DNA of 64,000 nt from Mastigias papua (GCA_964019165.1 OZ025283.1:2239501-2303500), one strand, 5' to 3'. Counted from the first letter of the stretch, positions 1 through 13,006 are shown. The notes: generated by a model not told the origin, from the sequence alone. Numbers and translations are program-made.

Positions 1-536
1 TGGTTATGTTTATTGCCGTGACGCTAGGCCAGAGATCTACATTTTACTAATATGTATTTTTATTTACTTTATTTCTGATTGAATAGCTTATTAGGGTATT
101 ACTAGTCATACGATCCAGTGTTTCATTGACGTTCTTTATCTGTATAAGGATACACTTTGTAATTCAACACGTGCAGTGGGTTTACGACCCCATAATATAG
201 AATAAAATGTCCAGTGCAGTTCATTCATCCTCCAACTGTGAGATGGTTGGAGGTTTCCAAATATGATGGGCAATCAGAGACCTAACAGATATCTCATCTT
301 CTTTAGCATCCCTTTCAATAGTATCCAAAATGAAAACACATATAGCATTCACTATGTTTCAGAAACTCTCACTTATGCCTTCCAAACAGAAGGATGGTTT
401 TAATGACTGAGGAGAGGAGCTCTCTATTTTTAGAAATGTGCATCTGACGTATTTCGTCAGGTACTTTTGATTGCAAGACATCTATAGGCTTTGATTGAAG
501 TATACGTCTATTACGTCATTGGCCTAGTTCCCTACA
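1..536. other. no gene recognised
   Basis: AT-rich sequence with no reading frame, RNA fold or repeat that I can support. It is the left flank of the TIR element that follows. Confidence 0.5.
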
Positions 537-1429
537 GAGCTGTACGAGATAGTGCAGCGCAGCGCATGTGAACCAGTTTTGTGTGAGTGCTTGTGCTAAC
601 CAGTTGGAGGTGGATACAATGGTGCATACATTGCTTTGTATTTGCATCCATATGGGTATCTTGCTGCACCATTTGGTGTCCACAAACTCCAGTTACGTAT
701 TGTATTTCGTATTTTCTCTTTTGACTTTTCTCTAGCATTTATTGGCTTTATTTCATAGAAGGTTGCAACCTACATGCTATGGCGCAATCCAAGCTCGGCC
801 TATTCGAGGCTCAGCATGTATCAGAATGTCGCATAGTCATTGACTCATACGTTTTCTCTGAGCTAATTCAATAGTTACAAGTGTTTTTAATTGCTCTAGA
901 ATGAATGCATTTGTTTCTTGGTCTGATCAATTGCAGTAAAAGCAAAACCAACAAAGTGATGTATCTGGTGGGTGTTCACATTTTAGCCAATGGCAAAGAA
1001 TAAAATGAGCCCTCTTCATATACCAGAAGGCGTTCAAGCTCCCTGGGGTTTACTATTTCTGCCTATGTAACGCGGCAAATGCATAATGATTTGTAGGCTA
1101 TAGTTGTTGAGGCATGGGTAGAAGTACTACTGCCATTGTACCTATTGCATGTACCAAGGTTGGGAAGACATATCGCTGTGACCTGTTACCTCTGAAGTAC
1201 AGTGTGAATGCCATGTGAATACCCATCGCCCTATTTGGTCTAAGTGTAGACTACCATTTTCTATTGTTCTATGCTCACCAGTCACAAGCCCGGAATGCTG
1301 TTGAAACTACTCACCAGCCCCGATGATGGTGATGCTACTATTTAGGATCTTGTACTTATTTTTCATTGATACATTTACTGCTCTAAAGACTGGTTCACAT
1401 GCGCTGCGGCACACTATCTCGCAAAGCTC
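537..1429. mobile_element. 893-bp terminal-inverted-repeat element (MITE-like)
   Basis: Positions 537-577 and 1390-1429 are inverted copies of each other; the clearest shared block is CGCAGCGCATGTGAACCAGT, next to a shared CGAGATAGTG. About 40 bp match with roughly six differences. The interior has no convincing coding capacity, so this looks like a non-autonomous DNA transposon. No clear target-site duplication is visible, so the exact ends and the superfamily are uncertain. Confidence 0.6.
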
Positions 1430-1632
1430 CTCCGGTCACGGCTGATGACTGATAGAAGTTCAATCAAACCTCACCTACAGGTAGGTTCATTTAAGTTTCC
1501 AAGTATATCTTAACTTATCTGCTTATTCATTTGATAATGTATTTATATTTTCTTACTTAGGTCTAAAAGGACACATGTTGATAGCAGTTTTATATTAAAC
1601 TGAAATGTACATATGCTTTCAAAATAGTCATA

Positions 1633-1687
1633 ATACAATACAATACAATACAATACAATACAATACAATACAATACAATACAATACA
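1633..1687. repeat. (AATAC)n microsatellite
   Basis: About eleven uninterrupted copies of the pentamer AATAC. A simple tandem repeat with no other feature on it. Confidence 0.95.
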
Positions 1688-1704
1688 ACAAAAAGACTGC
1701 ATTG

Positions 1705-2164
1705 TCAGCAAAGACGTTTTATGAATTTCAGATCTAAGTTCATGACTATCAAACTTTTGTGCTGCAGAGGTCTACTTAGTAGAGGTTTTCTCATCACGTT
1801 CTGAAGCTTTGAAGACTTGGGGCCACTTCTCCTTCCAGAAAACACACATGGAAAACAGAAAGCTCCATCCAAAACCTTTGCAACCAAGAGTAAGTAAATT
1901 GTCTCTTCTTATTATATGTTATGTGAAGTGGAAACTGAAAATTAGTATCAGGTATCCAAATAGTACTTAAAATGTCATAAATCTGGGACTCTGTAAGAAA
2001 TGTCCAGTGTCATATGGGCTTGTTGTAGACTGATCTGCAGAACATGAGACATTGCTGCTTGAAATGGCTTTTTGAGCTGCAGTAGACGGGGTAACAGATG
2101 TAGAGTTTTCAAGATAAGAATGTAACATAAGTCTCTTTGCGGGGATGTCATTGTCCTTTGCCAC
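1705..2164 (-). pseudogene. hAT-type (ZMYM/TTF zinc-finger) transposase fragment
   Basis: The minus-strand reading contains VLDGAFCFPCVFSGRR, which matches the TTF-type zinc finger seen in hAT/ZMYM-like transposases (DGA-x-C-x2-C-V-F), followed by a basic KSSKLQ stretch. Upstream on the same strand (2164-1967) is the reading YDTGHFLQS, resembling the segment that usually precedes the finger. Stops separate the pieces and the catalytic hAT domain is absent. What is seen is a short degraded N-terminal fragment; the family call rests on one motif. Confidence 0.45.
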
Positions 2165-2203
2165 TACAGGAAATGCACTTTTGTACTGAGCGCTATGCTG
2201 TGC

Positions 2204-2480
2204 TTAGGAAAGACAGGGTCTTTTTCTTGCCATTATTGTCTTCTGAACTGAGGGTGAAGATTCACTTTTCCATTTGGAAAATAGTGACAAAACATGATTA
2301 GGTGTAAAGGATTTTGAACCATTCACATTTTCTTGATTCTCCAGCCTTTTCCAAAGGAGACACATATGATCATTTATTGTACCAGTAGGGTCACACAGTG
2401 CAACACTTGAATTGTACACTTTATGGTAACATTTGGCATGGCACCAGATCCAGTTTTGCTATAAACGGATTTCATTTGCA
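2204..2480 (-). other. short unrecognised reading frame with Cys/His residues
   Basis: A minus-strand reading contains CHAKCYHKVYN followed by about 60 codons without a stop (SKSFTPNHVLSLFSKWKS near the end). The spacing is suggestive of a zinc-binding segment of another mobile-element protein, but I do not recognise the family. It lies immediately beyond the recognisable end of the copia relic. Confidence 0.25.
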
Positions 2481-2586
2481 ATCCTAACATACTTGATAGA
2501 GCCATAATTGAAAAAAGTGTAGCCCTGTGCTACTAATCAGGCCTTATATCTAGTGATGTTCCCTTTGTCATCATGCTTCACTTTAA

Positions 2587-4370
2587 CTCTTTTCTGTCCA
2601 GTGATGTTCTTGTGTTTTCACCAAAAATGACTAATTTTTGAAAAGATATGAAAACAAGAATCTAAATGTTATATAATCTACGGAGATATGATTGGAAGTC
2701 TTGAGAACTGAAGACTTGTATGGGTTAAGTTTCAGGATCATTTTGGTGATGGGTGAATACCAGGATTACAGATATTGTCCATTTGCCCCTCAATTAGAAA
2801 GGGCATAAGTAATACTAATTTTGAGCATGTCACAATAGTCCCTATATGTAGATGCTTCAGAATTTACCCTCTCTAGCAGTCTTTCTTCATAATAGGGGAA
2901 CACAGTATATCAAAGTGGGAGGTTTATATAGCCACATACTTTTTTCACCTACTATGTACATTTATTTCTAATGCTAAGAGCTCATGAAGCATTCATGCAC
3001 AAGTAAATTAATACTGTTGTAATACCTGCAGTGCAAAATATATAAAGCCTACATAGAATTGATACAAATATGTTTATTAGCTTGTAAATGATTAACTAAT
3101 AAACTATAGATAATATGACATAAGAACCAAAAATGACGTAAGCTGCCTACTTCCTATCAACTAGTTGCTCATCTTTCAGCCCTTCTGTGCCACTGAGTGG
3201 TATATTTCAAAGCAGTTTCTATTCTTTATTACACATAGGTGTACCTCACAGCTACTGCAGAGGATTTCTAACCCTCCTTGTTTGTCACCATAATGTGAAC
3301 AAACCCTACAATGTTCACTACTCTCATTCAAAACTGGAAGATGAGAGGCTTCCGAATTTTATGTTTGTCTTACTGCAAGTGACACACTCTCCCCACTTTC
3401 TATATCAGCTAGTTGTCTTACTAAAGTCTGCCTAAAAGACAGTTCATCAGACTTCTGTTGCAAATCAGTTCTTTCAGGGAACATATTCTTGTACTTTTGA
3501 ACAAAATATATGCATTTATAATAAAAATGTCAAGAATGTGAAATAAAATAACACTTTCCACTATTTCTTTGCTTGTTTTTAGGTCCTTTCATAGTTTCAT
3601 TATAATCTTGGGTAGATTATGGCTGCTGGATTGTCTTCTACTCAAAGCAACCAGTTTTAGCATCTCTTTGCCTTCTTTTACATATAGTTGACTCAGACCC
3701 AGTATTTAATGTTGAAAACAAGTGACTAGGGAATCATCTTTCAATTGCTGTATGAGATTATCATTGTCATCTCGCAGCCATCATTGATCACCTCTATGTG
3801 CCTTTTTGGACCATGAAGTGCTGTCTTTCAATACCTTTGGAAGGTATTGGCGATTTGCTGTAGTAACACCACAGCCTAGTATCCCTATTTCTTCCAAATG
3901 GCATAAGAGTGGAATTGATGTATAAAAATTATCTGTGTAGACTCTATACCTTTGTACAGTCATATCATTTATAAGCTTCACAACAGTAGCATATCCTATA
4001 CCCATATGAAATGGCTTTGGCCCGCATTTCCAAAAAATTCGCAAATATACTATCTTTTTCACACAACTTTCAAAGCTAGTTTCTTAGCTTGAATGATAAA
4101 GCTATCAGCTAGCCACAAATCACTTAACAAAATGCAAGAACAGTAAGTAACTGACAAAAATTGAAGAATTAAAACATCAAACTGCACAACTCTTTCAATC
4201 AGCTGACCCCCACATTTTGACAAATTTTTGACTTTGCCATCAAAAATACAATTGTTCTATACTCTCTTTATAAGCATGCTTAGGCTCAGTGGAAACTACA
4301 AAGGCTAGGGATCATTTTGGTGTAGGCTCATTGTCAAATTTGTACCAGATATCGCATCTGGATAGCAGAG
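2587..4370. mobile_element. piggyBac-type DNA transposon inserted in copia pol
   Basis: Flanked by TTAA at 2583-2586 and 4371-4374, the target duplication of piggyBac. The ends are imperfect inverted repeats: CTCTTTTCTGTCCAG on the left and, reverse-complemented, CTCTGCTATCCAG on the right. Removing the element plus one TTAA rejoins the copia reading frame exactly across KWVF/KVKH. It carries a decayed transposase (separate entry). Length is 1,784 bp; a full element is usually longer, so internal deletion is likely. Confidence 0.8.
3590..4062 (-). pseudogene. piggyBac transposase fragment (DDE_Tnp_1_7)
   Basis: The 93-codon open stretch 4062-3781 contains YTDNFYTSIPLLCHLEEIGI followed by GCGVTTANRQYLPK, the signature of piggyBac transposases around the second catalytic Asp (the D of YTDN). 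Downstream on the same strand, in shifted frames, are WLRDDNDNL and DYNETMKG, matching the usual W-RD and YN-x2-M-G region. The N-terminal half and the terminal zinc finger are not seen. Stops and shifts make it non-functional. It sits inside the TTAA-bounded element. Confidence 0.75.
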
Positions 4371-5338
4371 TTAAAAACCCATTTACACCCTATGATATTC
4401 CTATCTTCAGGCATATCAACTAGATCCCATGTGTGATTCTTAGTTAAAGATTTGACTTACCACATATTGCACCTTTCCATTCCTTTGACTTGTTTCCATT
4501 GAAAGCTTCATTAATATTCTTTGGCTCCATCTCATTATTGTCAACTACAGAAGCAGTACAGTTCCACCATTCACGGGTAATAGCTCCTGGTCTACCTGCC
4601 GCAGCTATTTTCCTTTGTGGTCTTGCATGATCTACTTCTTTTGCATTATTCTCGGGGTTGTTCATTTGCTCATCATTAGCAACAGTATTGTCATAATCTA
4701 GGCGTACTGATTCAGTTTCAGGTTTCATCTGATCTCTATTAGCCATCAGTTTCATTTCTTTGTCCACATTGTATTGTAGTGTAGGATTAAAATTGTCGTC
4801 AAGAAACATAACATCTTTGCTTTGAAGCAATTGTTTACTCTCAGGATTGTATAGCTTGTACCCTTTACTGTTATCAGGATAGCCTAGAAAAATGCAAGGG
4901 ACAGAATTTCTGTCTAATGTTCCTCTTTTCTGATCTGGAAGGTGAACATATGTTTTGCATCTGAATACTCTGATATTACTGACATCAGGTTTTTTATTAT
5001 ACCAGCATTCATATGGGGCCATGTCCTTCAAATTAGAAGTAGGACTTTGGTTTTTAGATATACAGCAGTTGAAACTGCCTCTGCCCAATAGACTAGGGGA
5101 GGATTTGAGCAATATAGTATTGAGCATGCAGATTACATAATAGTTCTATTAGCTCTTTTAGCAACACCATTTTGTTATAGGGTATTGAGAATTTACAGTA
5201 TTCTGCAAAGGCTTGAGAGCTATAGTCTGTTCCATTATCCTCATATTGTAATGCCATTTTATAACAGCTCCTTGTATTGAATTGGCTTGTCCATGTCACA
5301 ATCCATATCCCTGTATGACATGTAGGTTTTGTACTCAA

Positions 5339-8300
5339 TTACAGAAGCTAATCACATTTCTATCCTATCATGTCTCCACTTGAAAGTCTTTGCAGTCATT
5401 ATGCAAAGTACATGTGCACGCTCAACACTGACTCTTGAGCAGTATGGTAAAGATCATCTCCGTAAGCTAGATGAAACAGTTTAGTGAGAAAATTTAAATC
5501 CTGCCTGTAGAGATCTCACTGCTGCTTCAACGAGATCTCGCTTACAGTGCTGGCTTGCTGTCTCATATAAATGAAAACAAATAGTCCTATTGATTTGGTT
5601 ATGTGGTGAGATCCTGCATAGTGGGCCCTGTTTACTGGGATCATATAAAAAGGCCCTAAGTACTCATTATCATTCTCAGCAATGGATACACATTGACTTG
5701 CAGAGGGTTATATGGCTTGTTAAGGCAGAACAGAATCCTGTTGACTTAACTAGAGGATACAGGTGATGTAGCTAATGCCCAAGATGTTTATCATCTTGGA
5801 AGTTTTGGATCCCTGTTGCAGTCTTGACTGTCATAGCAGCTGTTGTGCACAATGACATACAGTTCTTTAATTTGTTCAGATTTGCTTGACATCAGATTGA
5901 AAGTTTTCACCTCTTTCTTGACAAGCTTTTGCAAGTTTTCTACAACTTTTTTTAACAGGTCTCCATGTCAGATATTTGTTGTGTTCTGCAAGATAAATTT
6001 CTTTGCAAGATTGCCACCACTACATATGACATTAATCATATCATGCATGTGTTGTTCAGGTCTTATTGACTGTCTTCCTTCACATTTTGTCTTCAATCTC
6101 CTGTCACATTTCTCAATAACTGATTCTATTCATTGTCTTGGTCTCCGCTTTCTTTGCTGACGTTCCATTTTGGTTGCAGCTTCCAATTCATGATTGAAAG
6201 ATGTGACTGAGCTTCTACTGGGATGACAGATCAGTTTTATGTCACACTATGGTTGCATTTCATTCCAATTTAGTCATTTTAGCCACAGAATTTTAATTTC
6301 ACACAGCTAACATGTGACATATAAATCAAGCATTATAGGGAAGTTGACAGACAGCAACAAAATCTATGCAAAACTCGTTTGGTCTTGCAATTGAACATAA
6401 TCAAAAAATATCTGTTTACTGATGAAGCTGTTGGTGCAAGCTGTTGGTGCAATCTTGTAGTACTATACAGATTTTGCAGATGATAGGTAAGGACATCATT
6501 TCCATCTGTCAAGTAAGGATTCATGGTGCAAGTAGAGACAGGATGAAATACATCATATATCTATGTATAGAAATATCTACCAGTATGGGTTCATACTTTT
6601 CTTAGACCTGTCTTCCAGGAATTATCAAAGGATGAAGTACTGTCAGAATGTCCTGATGATCAAACCCAGAGTCACTATGAATCAGTTAATAGTACTATCT
6701 GGTCAATGTGTCCCAACAAATTTTTGAGTGTCAAAACCAAAGTGTCCACTAAGGATTTTTAGTCAAAAACAAGTCCTTGAAATGGGATCACTTCTCAGGC
6801 CTCCAGATGGTATAGAAAAAAGGCTAGTGTACAATCGTAGTTTTCAGATAAATGTTGGTACGTTGCCAAACAATATGGTGACTTGGTATATAGTAGCCTA
6901 AACTATGAGATCAAAACGCTTTTTAGCCATGTTTGATTCTCACAGAGATAGTGGCAACTACAAAACCATATGATTTAGATTGACATGGTTTACATTACAC
7001 TGTTTGACCAGGATAGATTATCATGACATGTTGGCACTTGGAATGATGGTTGAAACAACATAAATGTTGTGGCATTATGGCATAAAATAGCATAAACTAT
7101 AACTCTATGCTGGCATAAATTCATAAAAGTCTCTGTGAGCTTTGGCTGGGATGCCTGACTTCTTCACTTATTGGATGTAATGATGGCACAATAGGTCTAT
7201 ATAACTGGGACAGATCTACACCGGGTTGACTAAGTGTTCTCTTTTAGCACGGTCTACTGCAAGCTGTTTGACTATTTCTCTGACCTAATGTGAGTCCTGT
7301 ATCTGTTTAGTTGCCCAGCTACTTTTAAAATACGCATTTCTATAATTTGATTTTCTCTTTATCTCTGGTAAGAGTACATCTATGGGAAGCTGGCACGTCA
7401 GTTTTCAAGATTTCTAATAACTTGTCATTGGCAAAACTCTCCCTTGAAAAACATGTATTTAAACATGCCTCAGGTCCTATACTAGTTTAGTTACCCAGCT
7501 AATGTTAGCATACACAATGATGCAATTTGATTTTCTCTTCATATCTTTAGAGACTACATAAATGTTTTCTTTATTGTTTGATTCTCAATCTATGTTCAGT
7601 TTTGAGGACATCTGATCATTTTTAATGGGGACAACCCTCCTTTGACAAATGCATAATTTAGAGAAAACTACACCCTGCAGAAGAGTACTTCCCAATGCTA
7701 CTATACCTTTTAAAATGATATGATAATACTAGTTAACACTTATCTAGAATGTTGCAGAGTATGTCTTTTAGTTTTAGAAAGGCATTTTATGCACATATTT
7801 TAGTGAAAAACACATATTTTAGTGAAAACTAGTTCCTCCCATTCCCATGTCTGATATCTATGTTACACATAGTAAATGTCTGTAGAAAGTCTCAATATAG
7901 GAAGTGTGTATAGCACCAATTAAAATCGACAGGTGAGACAGATCAGTAACAAAACAAAGGAAAGTGTGCTACATTCATAAATAATTTTAGCAATGTGTGA
8001 ATAACAGTATCTATTTTCCTGAGTGCCCACTAACATTCTCTGCAGTTATAAAACATAGTACACTGTAATTCACATTGTATAACACTGTGCAACAAGTCGC
8101 CTACAGTTTGTGTTAAAAGAAATGTGCTATAATACTTTGTATATGTGTTATGAAAATGTTACCTTCACTCATGTTGTCCTTCCTTATCTTACAAAGCTCA
8201 TCCTAGAAAATAATGTGGATGTATGGAGTCTAAACATTGTAGTCTATGCCAATGTCAACACAGTAAGTGTATCAGCCTCCATTCATTTCACAAGTTCATC

Positions 8301-9007
8301 CCTAAGTGATCACTCCAGTCATCTCTATCAACATCTCAGCTAATATTTTAATATATTTAGCAGCTAGTTGACTCATGTCTAATTTGGTAAGCTAACGTTT
8401 CTTGATAGATGTGTGCAATGTTAGTTGAAAGCAGTCAGTCAGACAGTTAGTTCATATGACATTGCCTCTTCTCTCTGGTTCTGTGTGCTCTACACATAAA
8501 ATAAGACAAGGTAAGCACACCCCTCAGCAAAAAGCAATCACAGGGCATGCAACCAAGATAGGAAAACCACCCTTCTTATACGAGATTGACCCTCTTTACC
8601 ATATATTATGCTAGTAGCTTGGTGGTACTTTTCTCCAAACTTCCTCAACCTAATATATGTCAATGGTTCTGGGAAACCTACTCACTCTAGAAATTGGCTG
8701 GAGGCATGGACCTTGTGCTAGAAATAGCACAAGTTGGTTTAGTTTTCAATGTAAAGATGTCATCATAATCTTTATTGTGTGTTGCTATGCAGAAAACCTT
8801 ATGAAGTATGCACAACAGCAAATATACATTTTTGGAGCACATTCCTTATCACTGGGAAGTCAACACATTAATGTAAAGTATGAAAGGTGGGACCTGGCAT
8901 TGTCCCCAACTCTTTGCACAAAGTGAGGAATTCTGTAAGCATGGTGTTATTAGTATCTTGTGAATAACAATGAACAGTAGATTTATTGGATTAGACATCG
9001 CAACAGT
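5339..9007. other. 3.7 kb without a recognisable gene
   Basis: No gene I can name. A minus-strand reading near 6160-5843 has a lysine-rich stretch (LLKKVVENLQKLVKKEV) but is broken by stops and not recognised. Two imperfect direct copies of about 80 bp lie at 7295-7375 and 7475-7555 (shared TTTAGTTxCCCAGCTA and TTTGATTTTCTCTT), a small local duplication. The rest is AT-rich filler, plausibly old transposon debris. Confidence 0.45.
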
Positions 9008-9502
9008 CATCTGATTTCACTCCATCTCTGGCCTATCAGGACTGCTCCCTAAAGTACAGATATTGCTGTGGGTTTCCAACGTACATCATTCCATAGGATG
9101 TTAAAATTCCTAACAGCTCTGCGCCATTACTGCATAGATTGCTATCCATTAACACAGTTTTGTCAGTAAGTCATTTGTCACAAAGATGGTCTCAGTCATA
9201 GTCTCTCCATTCTCCTAATATCCTTCACAGTTTTGTTGTTCAAAATGTCATAACTGCAGCTGTCAGTTCCATCCCAGCTGTTGCCTGTTTAGAAGAAAGT
9301 AGCCTTGTACATATGCATAGTTGGTTAGGCTTTAACTACTTGTTACTTGGAGAAGAAGATAGTTTTGTATCATTTCACTTCATTTCTTATCATTATTGTT
9401 GAAAAGCAGCAGTCATAATGACCCATAGATATAGTTGGTCCATAGTGAGAATCAGTTCTAGCAAGTTTGCACTTGGTAGTTTGCTTCGTTAAGTTCCCTG
9501 CT
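9008..9502. repeat. dispersed repeat, copy A (internally deleted)
   Basis: Matches 11022-11920 at both ends: GGCCTATCAGGACTGCTCCC near the start, ATGACCCATAGATATAGTTG near the end. Relative to copy B it lacks a few hundred bases after CACAAAGATG. A third, shorter copy is at 20479-20734. Minus-strand readings in all copies share fragments such as SNGTECEKRRPVR, suggesting an ancestral coding sequence, but I cannot name the family. Confidence 0.75.
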
Positions 9503-11021
9503 ATCAAATCTCTTATGTTCAGACTTTGTTTCTGTCAATAGAGCTTTTGGTTCTTTCTCCATTTTCATATGACCCTATCAGTGACGAGTATAGGTACCTT
9601 TATTTTCTTACAAAAACGTGATCTATGCCAAATAGTAATCAAATTTCTGCACTTGCAATTGACAGTATTTTCTGCATCATTGACAATGCATGACTCCTAC
9701 AGAAGTTACTGGTTAGAGACACTGACACCGAATTGTTTTGTTACGGCCACATGAATGCATATGCATTTGTAGATGTAGACATTGAAATCTTCCTACAATT
9801 TGTGCACCCTGAAATAAGTACTGTTTTTTAGTCAAACTTGCTTACCCTAGAGAAGGGTAGAGAGGAGTGTGGCAACCTTGTATATGTAAAAATTCTGATT
9901 ATCCCTGTCTCTTTCCTGACCATGGTATTCCAAATGTTACTTATTTCTCTGTCATTTGAACCTATACTATCAATGTCCTCATTACACAAAAGGTATATGT
10001 AGAGGTACTGTTTATATGCCAAATAGTCACTGTGTTTATTATTATCCACATTCCTGCTGCTTTGTGTTTTCTGTTTGAATGATTTGTTCCTTTCTTTTAT
10101 ATTTGATGACCATTGCCTGGGTGGTATGTTCGTCATGTCATGCAGTTCAGATTTTGCCAGTGAGAACAGAGCATTTTGGGTGCTGTTTGCTAGAAGCCAG
10201 TGCCAGTGCTTTTATTTGTACAAGATGGTTGATCAGACATATCCAAGCCCTCTCAAACACTGCATAGCTCTTTGGTGCTTGATTCAAAATCACCTTCTAT
10301 ATTGCTACACCAGTCTATATCTGTTAGCACCTACGTAGGGCAGCTGCCAGATAGTCTGTTCGCATTTGTTTGGATTTAAGTTCTCTGGTGCCTTCCTCCA
10401 AGCTTTCTATGAGCTGCCTTTGCAGACAGACCCCTGGTATCATCCCAGAATTTCTGAGTGAAATTTGCCAGAATAAATGTTCTGTAGTGTGATTTGTCCT
10501 ATTTTCATCTGCAAAGCTCTTACCAACTCTAGGCAAGTGATACTTATAGCCTTCAGCATACCTTTTGAGATCTCCTAGACACAAATTGCTCCATAGACTG
10601 ATGTGTGGTAAATTGGTCTTCAACCATTGGGAATAAAGTGAGATGTAGTATCTGCTTCTCTCAAATCGATTTTGAACACCATCTCTGGAGTTTCTGTTCT
10701 GATGTATTCACTGATCTTCCTGCTGCAACAGTTGCTTGATTGTTTTTGCCAGAAATTGTGCATTAATATGTCACCAGTATTCTGCAGGTCAATAACATCT
10801 TCTCTGGTGAAAGGAGCTCATGGCACATGCACCTTTTGCCACATTTGCATGATCCTTGTCTCCTGGATTTGGCAAATGGCCCCATGCACTTTCTACATAA
10901 CATTATCTGCCTGGACACACATTTAACTGTTACCATTTTTCAAGGCAATCCATAGCTATGCCAGCATCATGTTTGGCAATGTCACTATTCACTACAATAT
11001 AACAGCTTAGAACTGTTTCTG
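9503..11021. other. stretch between repeat copies A and B
   Basis: The only reading frame of note is a 99-codon open stretch on the minus strand at 10623-10324 (PHISLWSNLCLGDLKRY in its first part, then a charged helical-looking tail). Its composition is protein-like and it may belong to the same old mobile element as the flanking repeat copies. I do not recognise the family and see no start context or partner domain. Confidence 0.3.
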
Positions 11022-11920
11022 CATCTGATTTCAATCCATCTCCTCCTTTTATATAGGTAGACATTGACAAAACTGGCCTATCAGGACTGCTCCCTAAAAT
11101 TTCAACTTCAGATATTTATGTGGGTTTGCACCTTACATCATTTCATATGATGTTAAAATTCCTAACAGGTCTTCTCTTCTCACACTCTGTGCCATTACTG
11201 CATAGATTGCTATCCATTGACACAGTTTTGTCATTAAGTCATTTGTCACAAAGATGTCCACAAAATGATGTAAGAAGTATGCGAAAAGGCATGTGTTTAC
11301 TCCACACGTTATGCACCATACAGCATATGTCTGCACTGGCACCATTCAGCATTTCTGTAACTGTACAAATCTCCAGGATTTCTCACAAGTTTCCTTAATG
11401 TGTCATTCAAATGGATACTATCTCACTTATTTCTCCTCACAGCTTTTTAGTAGGTAAGGTGAACAAACATACAGCTTCCCTTCATTCATGACAGCTCTCT
11501 TTATCCCACAAAGAAAGCAATAAACTACACCTCCATTCAGTTTCTTGTTCCCAGCTAGTCTTAGCAAATTTTCATTGTCAAGTAGACTGTGTCTTATTGA
11601 GTTACTTCCAGATCACAGTCTCTCCAGGCTCCTAATAGCCTTAGCAGTTTTGTTGTTCAAAAAGTCATAACTGCAGCTGTCAGTTCCATCCCAGCTGTTG
11701 CCTTTTTAGAGGAAAGTAGCCTTGTACTTCTGCGTAGTTGGTTAGGCTTTAACTAATTGTTACTTGGAGAAGAGGATAGTTGTGTATCATGTCACTTCAT
11801 TCCCTTATCATTAATGTTGAAAGGCAGCAGTCATAATGACCCATAGATATAGTTGGTCCATAGTGAGAAACAGTTCTAGCTAGTTTGCACTTGCTAGTTT
11901 GCTTCCTTAAGTTCCCTGCT
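11022..11920. repeat. dispersed repeat, copy B (longest)
   Basis: Longest of three copies (A 9008-9502, C 20479-20734). Minus-strand readings include a Cys-containing stretch NGGVVYCFLCGIKRAV, and DGTDSCSYDFLNNKTAK with stops nearby. This looks like coding sequence of an ancient mobile element rather than a satellite, but the product is not recognised. Confidence 0.7.
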
Positions 11921-12428
11921 GATTCATTCCATGCCAAGTGGTGCAACAGAATGAACAGCAAGTTTACCGATTCCCTTGAAATTTTGCACATTGTTTGTGG
12001 TTCGAGGAGTAAGTGATATGCCGAAATTTTTTTCAAAGTCAAACTATCCGTTCTCTAATTATAGCAATGTGGAATTTTAATGATTTTGTTAAACAGCACA
12101 TGATTTTTATATGTTAGAATGTGTTCTTTTTGCATCATCTAGCTGAAATGGGTGTCATATGGAAGCTATTAAGATGCAGAATCTGATTTTCAGCATTAAA
12201 ATGCTCTATAGCCCACAGGTAGTAACCAAATTCTAAAAATAAGGGTATGACAGGGTGCCACTGCGCAGCAGCAATGTCAAAGGTGATCAAAAATTTTTCA
12301 CACTTCAGTAATTGTATATTCTATATTTCTGTGCAATTGTAAGTTGGGATGACTATGGGTTCTTGTACAAAAAGCCATTGATTGGGGTGTAGTAGTCACG
12401 ATACGCGAACATACAATGGCTTGGCTCA
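11921..12428. other. no gene recognised
   Basis: AT-rich sequence upstream of the interrupted transposase-like gene. The missing N-terminal part of that gene may lie here, but no reading is clear enough to assign. Confidence 0.4.
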
Positions 12429-12850
12429 AGTGAACAATCATTTTATTATCGTGAGGATATAAGTAGGCTTATGCCTGCAGAAAAGGATTGTATTACAGTA
12501 ATTAAAAAAATGAAAAAGTCAGTTCAACAACGATTAGTAGTTTGTTGTCTTAAAGAGTGATTTATCAAATCAAGGTCAGGGAGTCATTTCCGGAGATAAA
12601 AATGTGATTCTCAAAATGTGCATCGCTTTGACCTAAGGAATGCAAACTTGCAGGGACAAGCGGCACTCATGCAGTTTGCTTATGTACCATTCACAACAAT
12701 GCATAACGTATGATGGTTGGATCAATGATGAACAAAGGTACATCTCATCTTGGTGTTCCCTTGGAGCATTATTCTTATGCAATTGCAAGCATAACTTGCA
12801 ACCCTGCTCAACCATCATGCTACCTAGGAGACTGCACGTATTGCCCTGAA
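12429..12850 (+). pseudogene. 5' part of an uncharacterised transposase-like gene, cut by Harbinger
   Basis: Reading segments on the plus strand: EDISRLMPAEKDC, then QQRLVVCCLKE, then after a shift SFPEIKM and FSKCASL, PKECKLAGTSGTHAVCLCTI, and finally SCYLGDCTYCPEI ending at 12853. At least three stops, one of them TGA where an Arg codon (CGA) is expected between SL and PKEC. The order resembles a multicopy, uncharacterised protein family of cnidarians and other invertebrates (recalled from general knowledge, not searched). The coding sequence continues at 16051 after the Harbinger insertion: CPEI then DNLRTQLAQ. Confidence 0.6.
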
Positions 12851-12853
12851 ATT

Positions 12854-12888
12854 AGAGAGTTTACGAAACACGACGCATCGGGTCATGA
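12854..12888. repeat. Harbinger left terminal inverted repeat
   Basis: Starts AGAGAGTTTACGAAACACGA and pairs with 16013-16047 over 35 bp with a single mismatch at position 26 (C here, T in the other end). Preceded by the ATT target copy. Confidence 0.95.
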
Positions 12889-13006
12889 CGCGCAGGGAAA
12901 GTCTGGGTCGAGAACAGCTAGCGCGTATTCCAATTTCCTGTTACGAAATGCTACGCCGCATTGAACTGTGGCGCTAAAATTCATTCGAGCGCGCGAAGAT
13001 TTCAAA

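Larger units (their letters stand above)
2511..5338 (-). pseudogene. Ty1/copia pol relic (integrase C-terminus and start of RT), interrupted by piggyBac
   Basis: Read on the minus strand from 5338: an integrase core piece with EDNGTDYSSQAFAEYCK (one catalytic Asp in the DNG motif), then 5127-4444 with the integrase tail MAPYECWYNKKPDVSNIRVF and CIFLGYPDNSKGYKLYNP, then after a frameshift the RT entry NHTWDLVDMP and IIGCKWVF. The frame breaks at TTAA (4371-4374) and resumes beyond TTAA (2583-2586) with KVKHDDKGNITRYKA and LVAQGY, the normal continuation of copia RT. Several frameshifts and stops; no catalytic RT core, no RNase H, no LTRs seen. Known family: RVE integrase plus RVT_2. It was in place before the piggyBac element. 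Confidence 0.8.

Noticed and set aside
5843..6160. Possible protein gene on either strand
   Set aside because: The lysine-rich minus-strand reading is broken and unrecognised; the plus-strand frame is its shadow.
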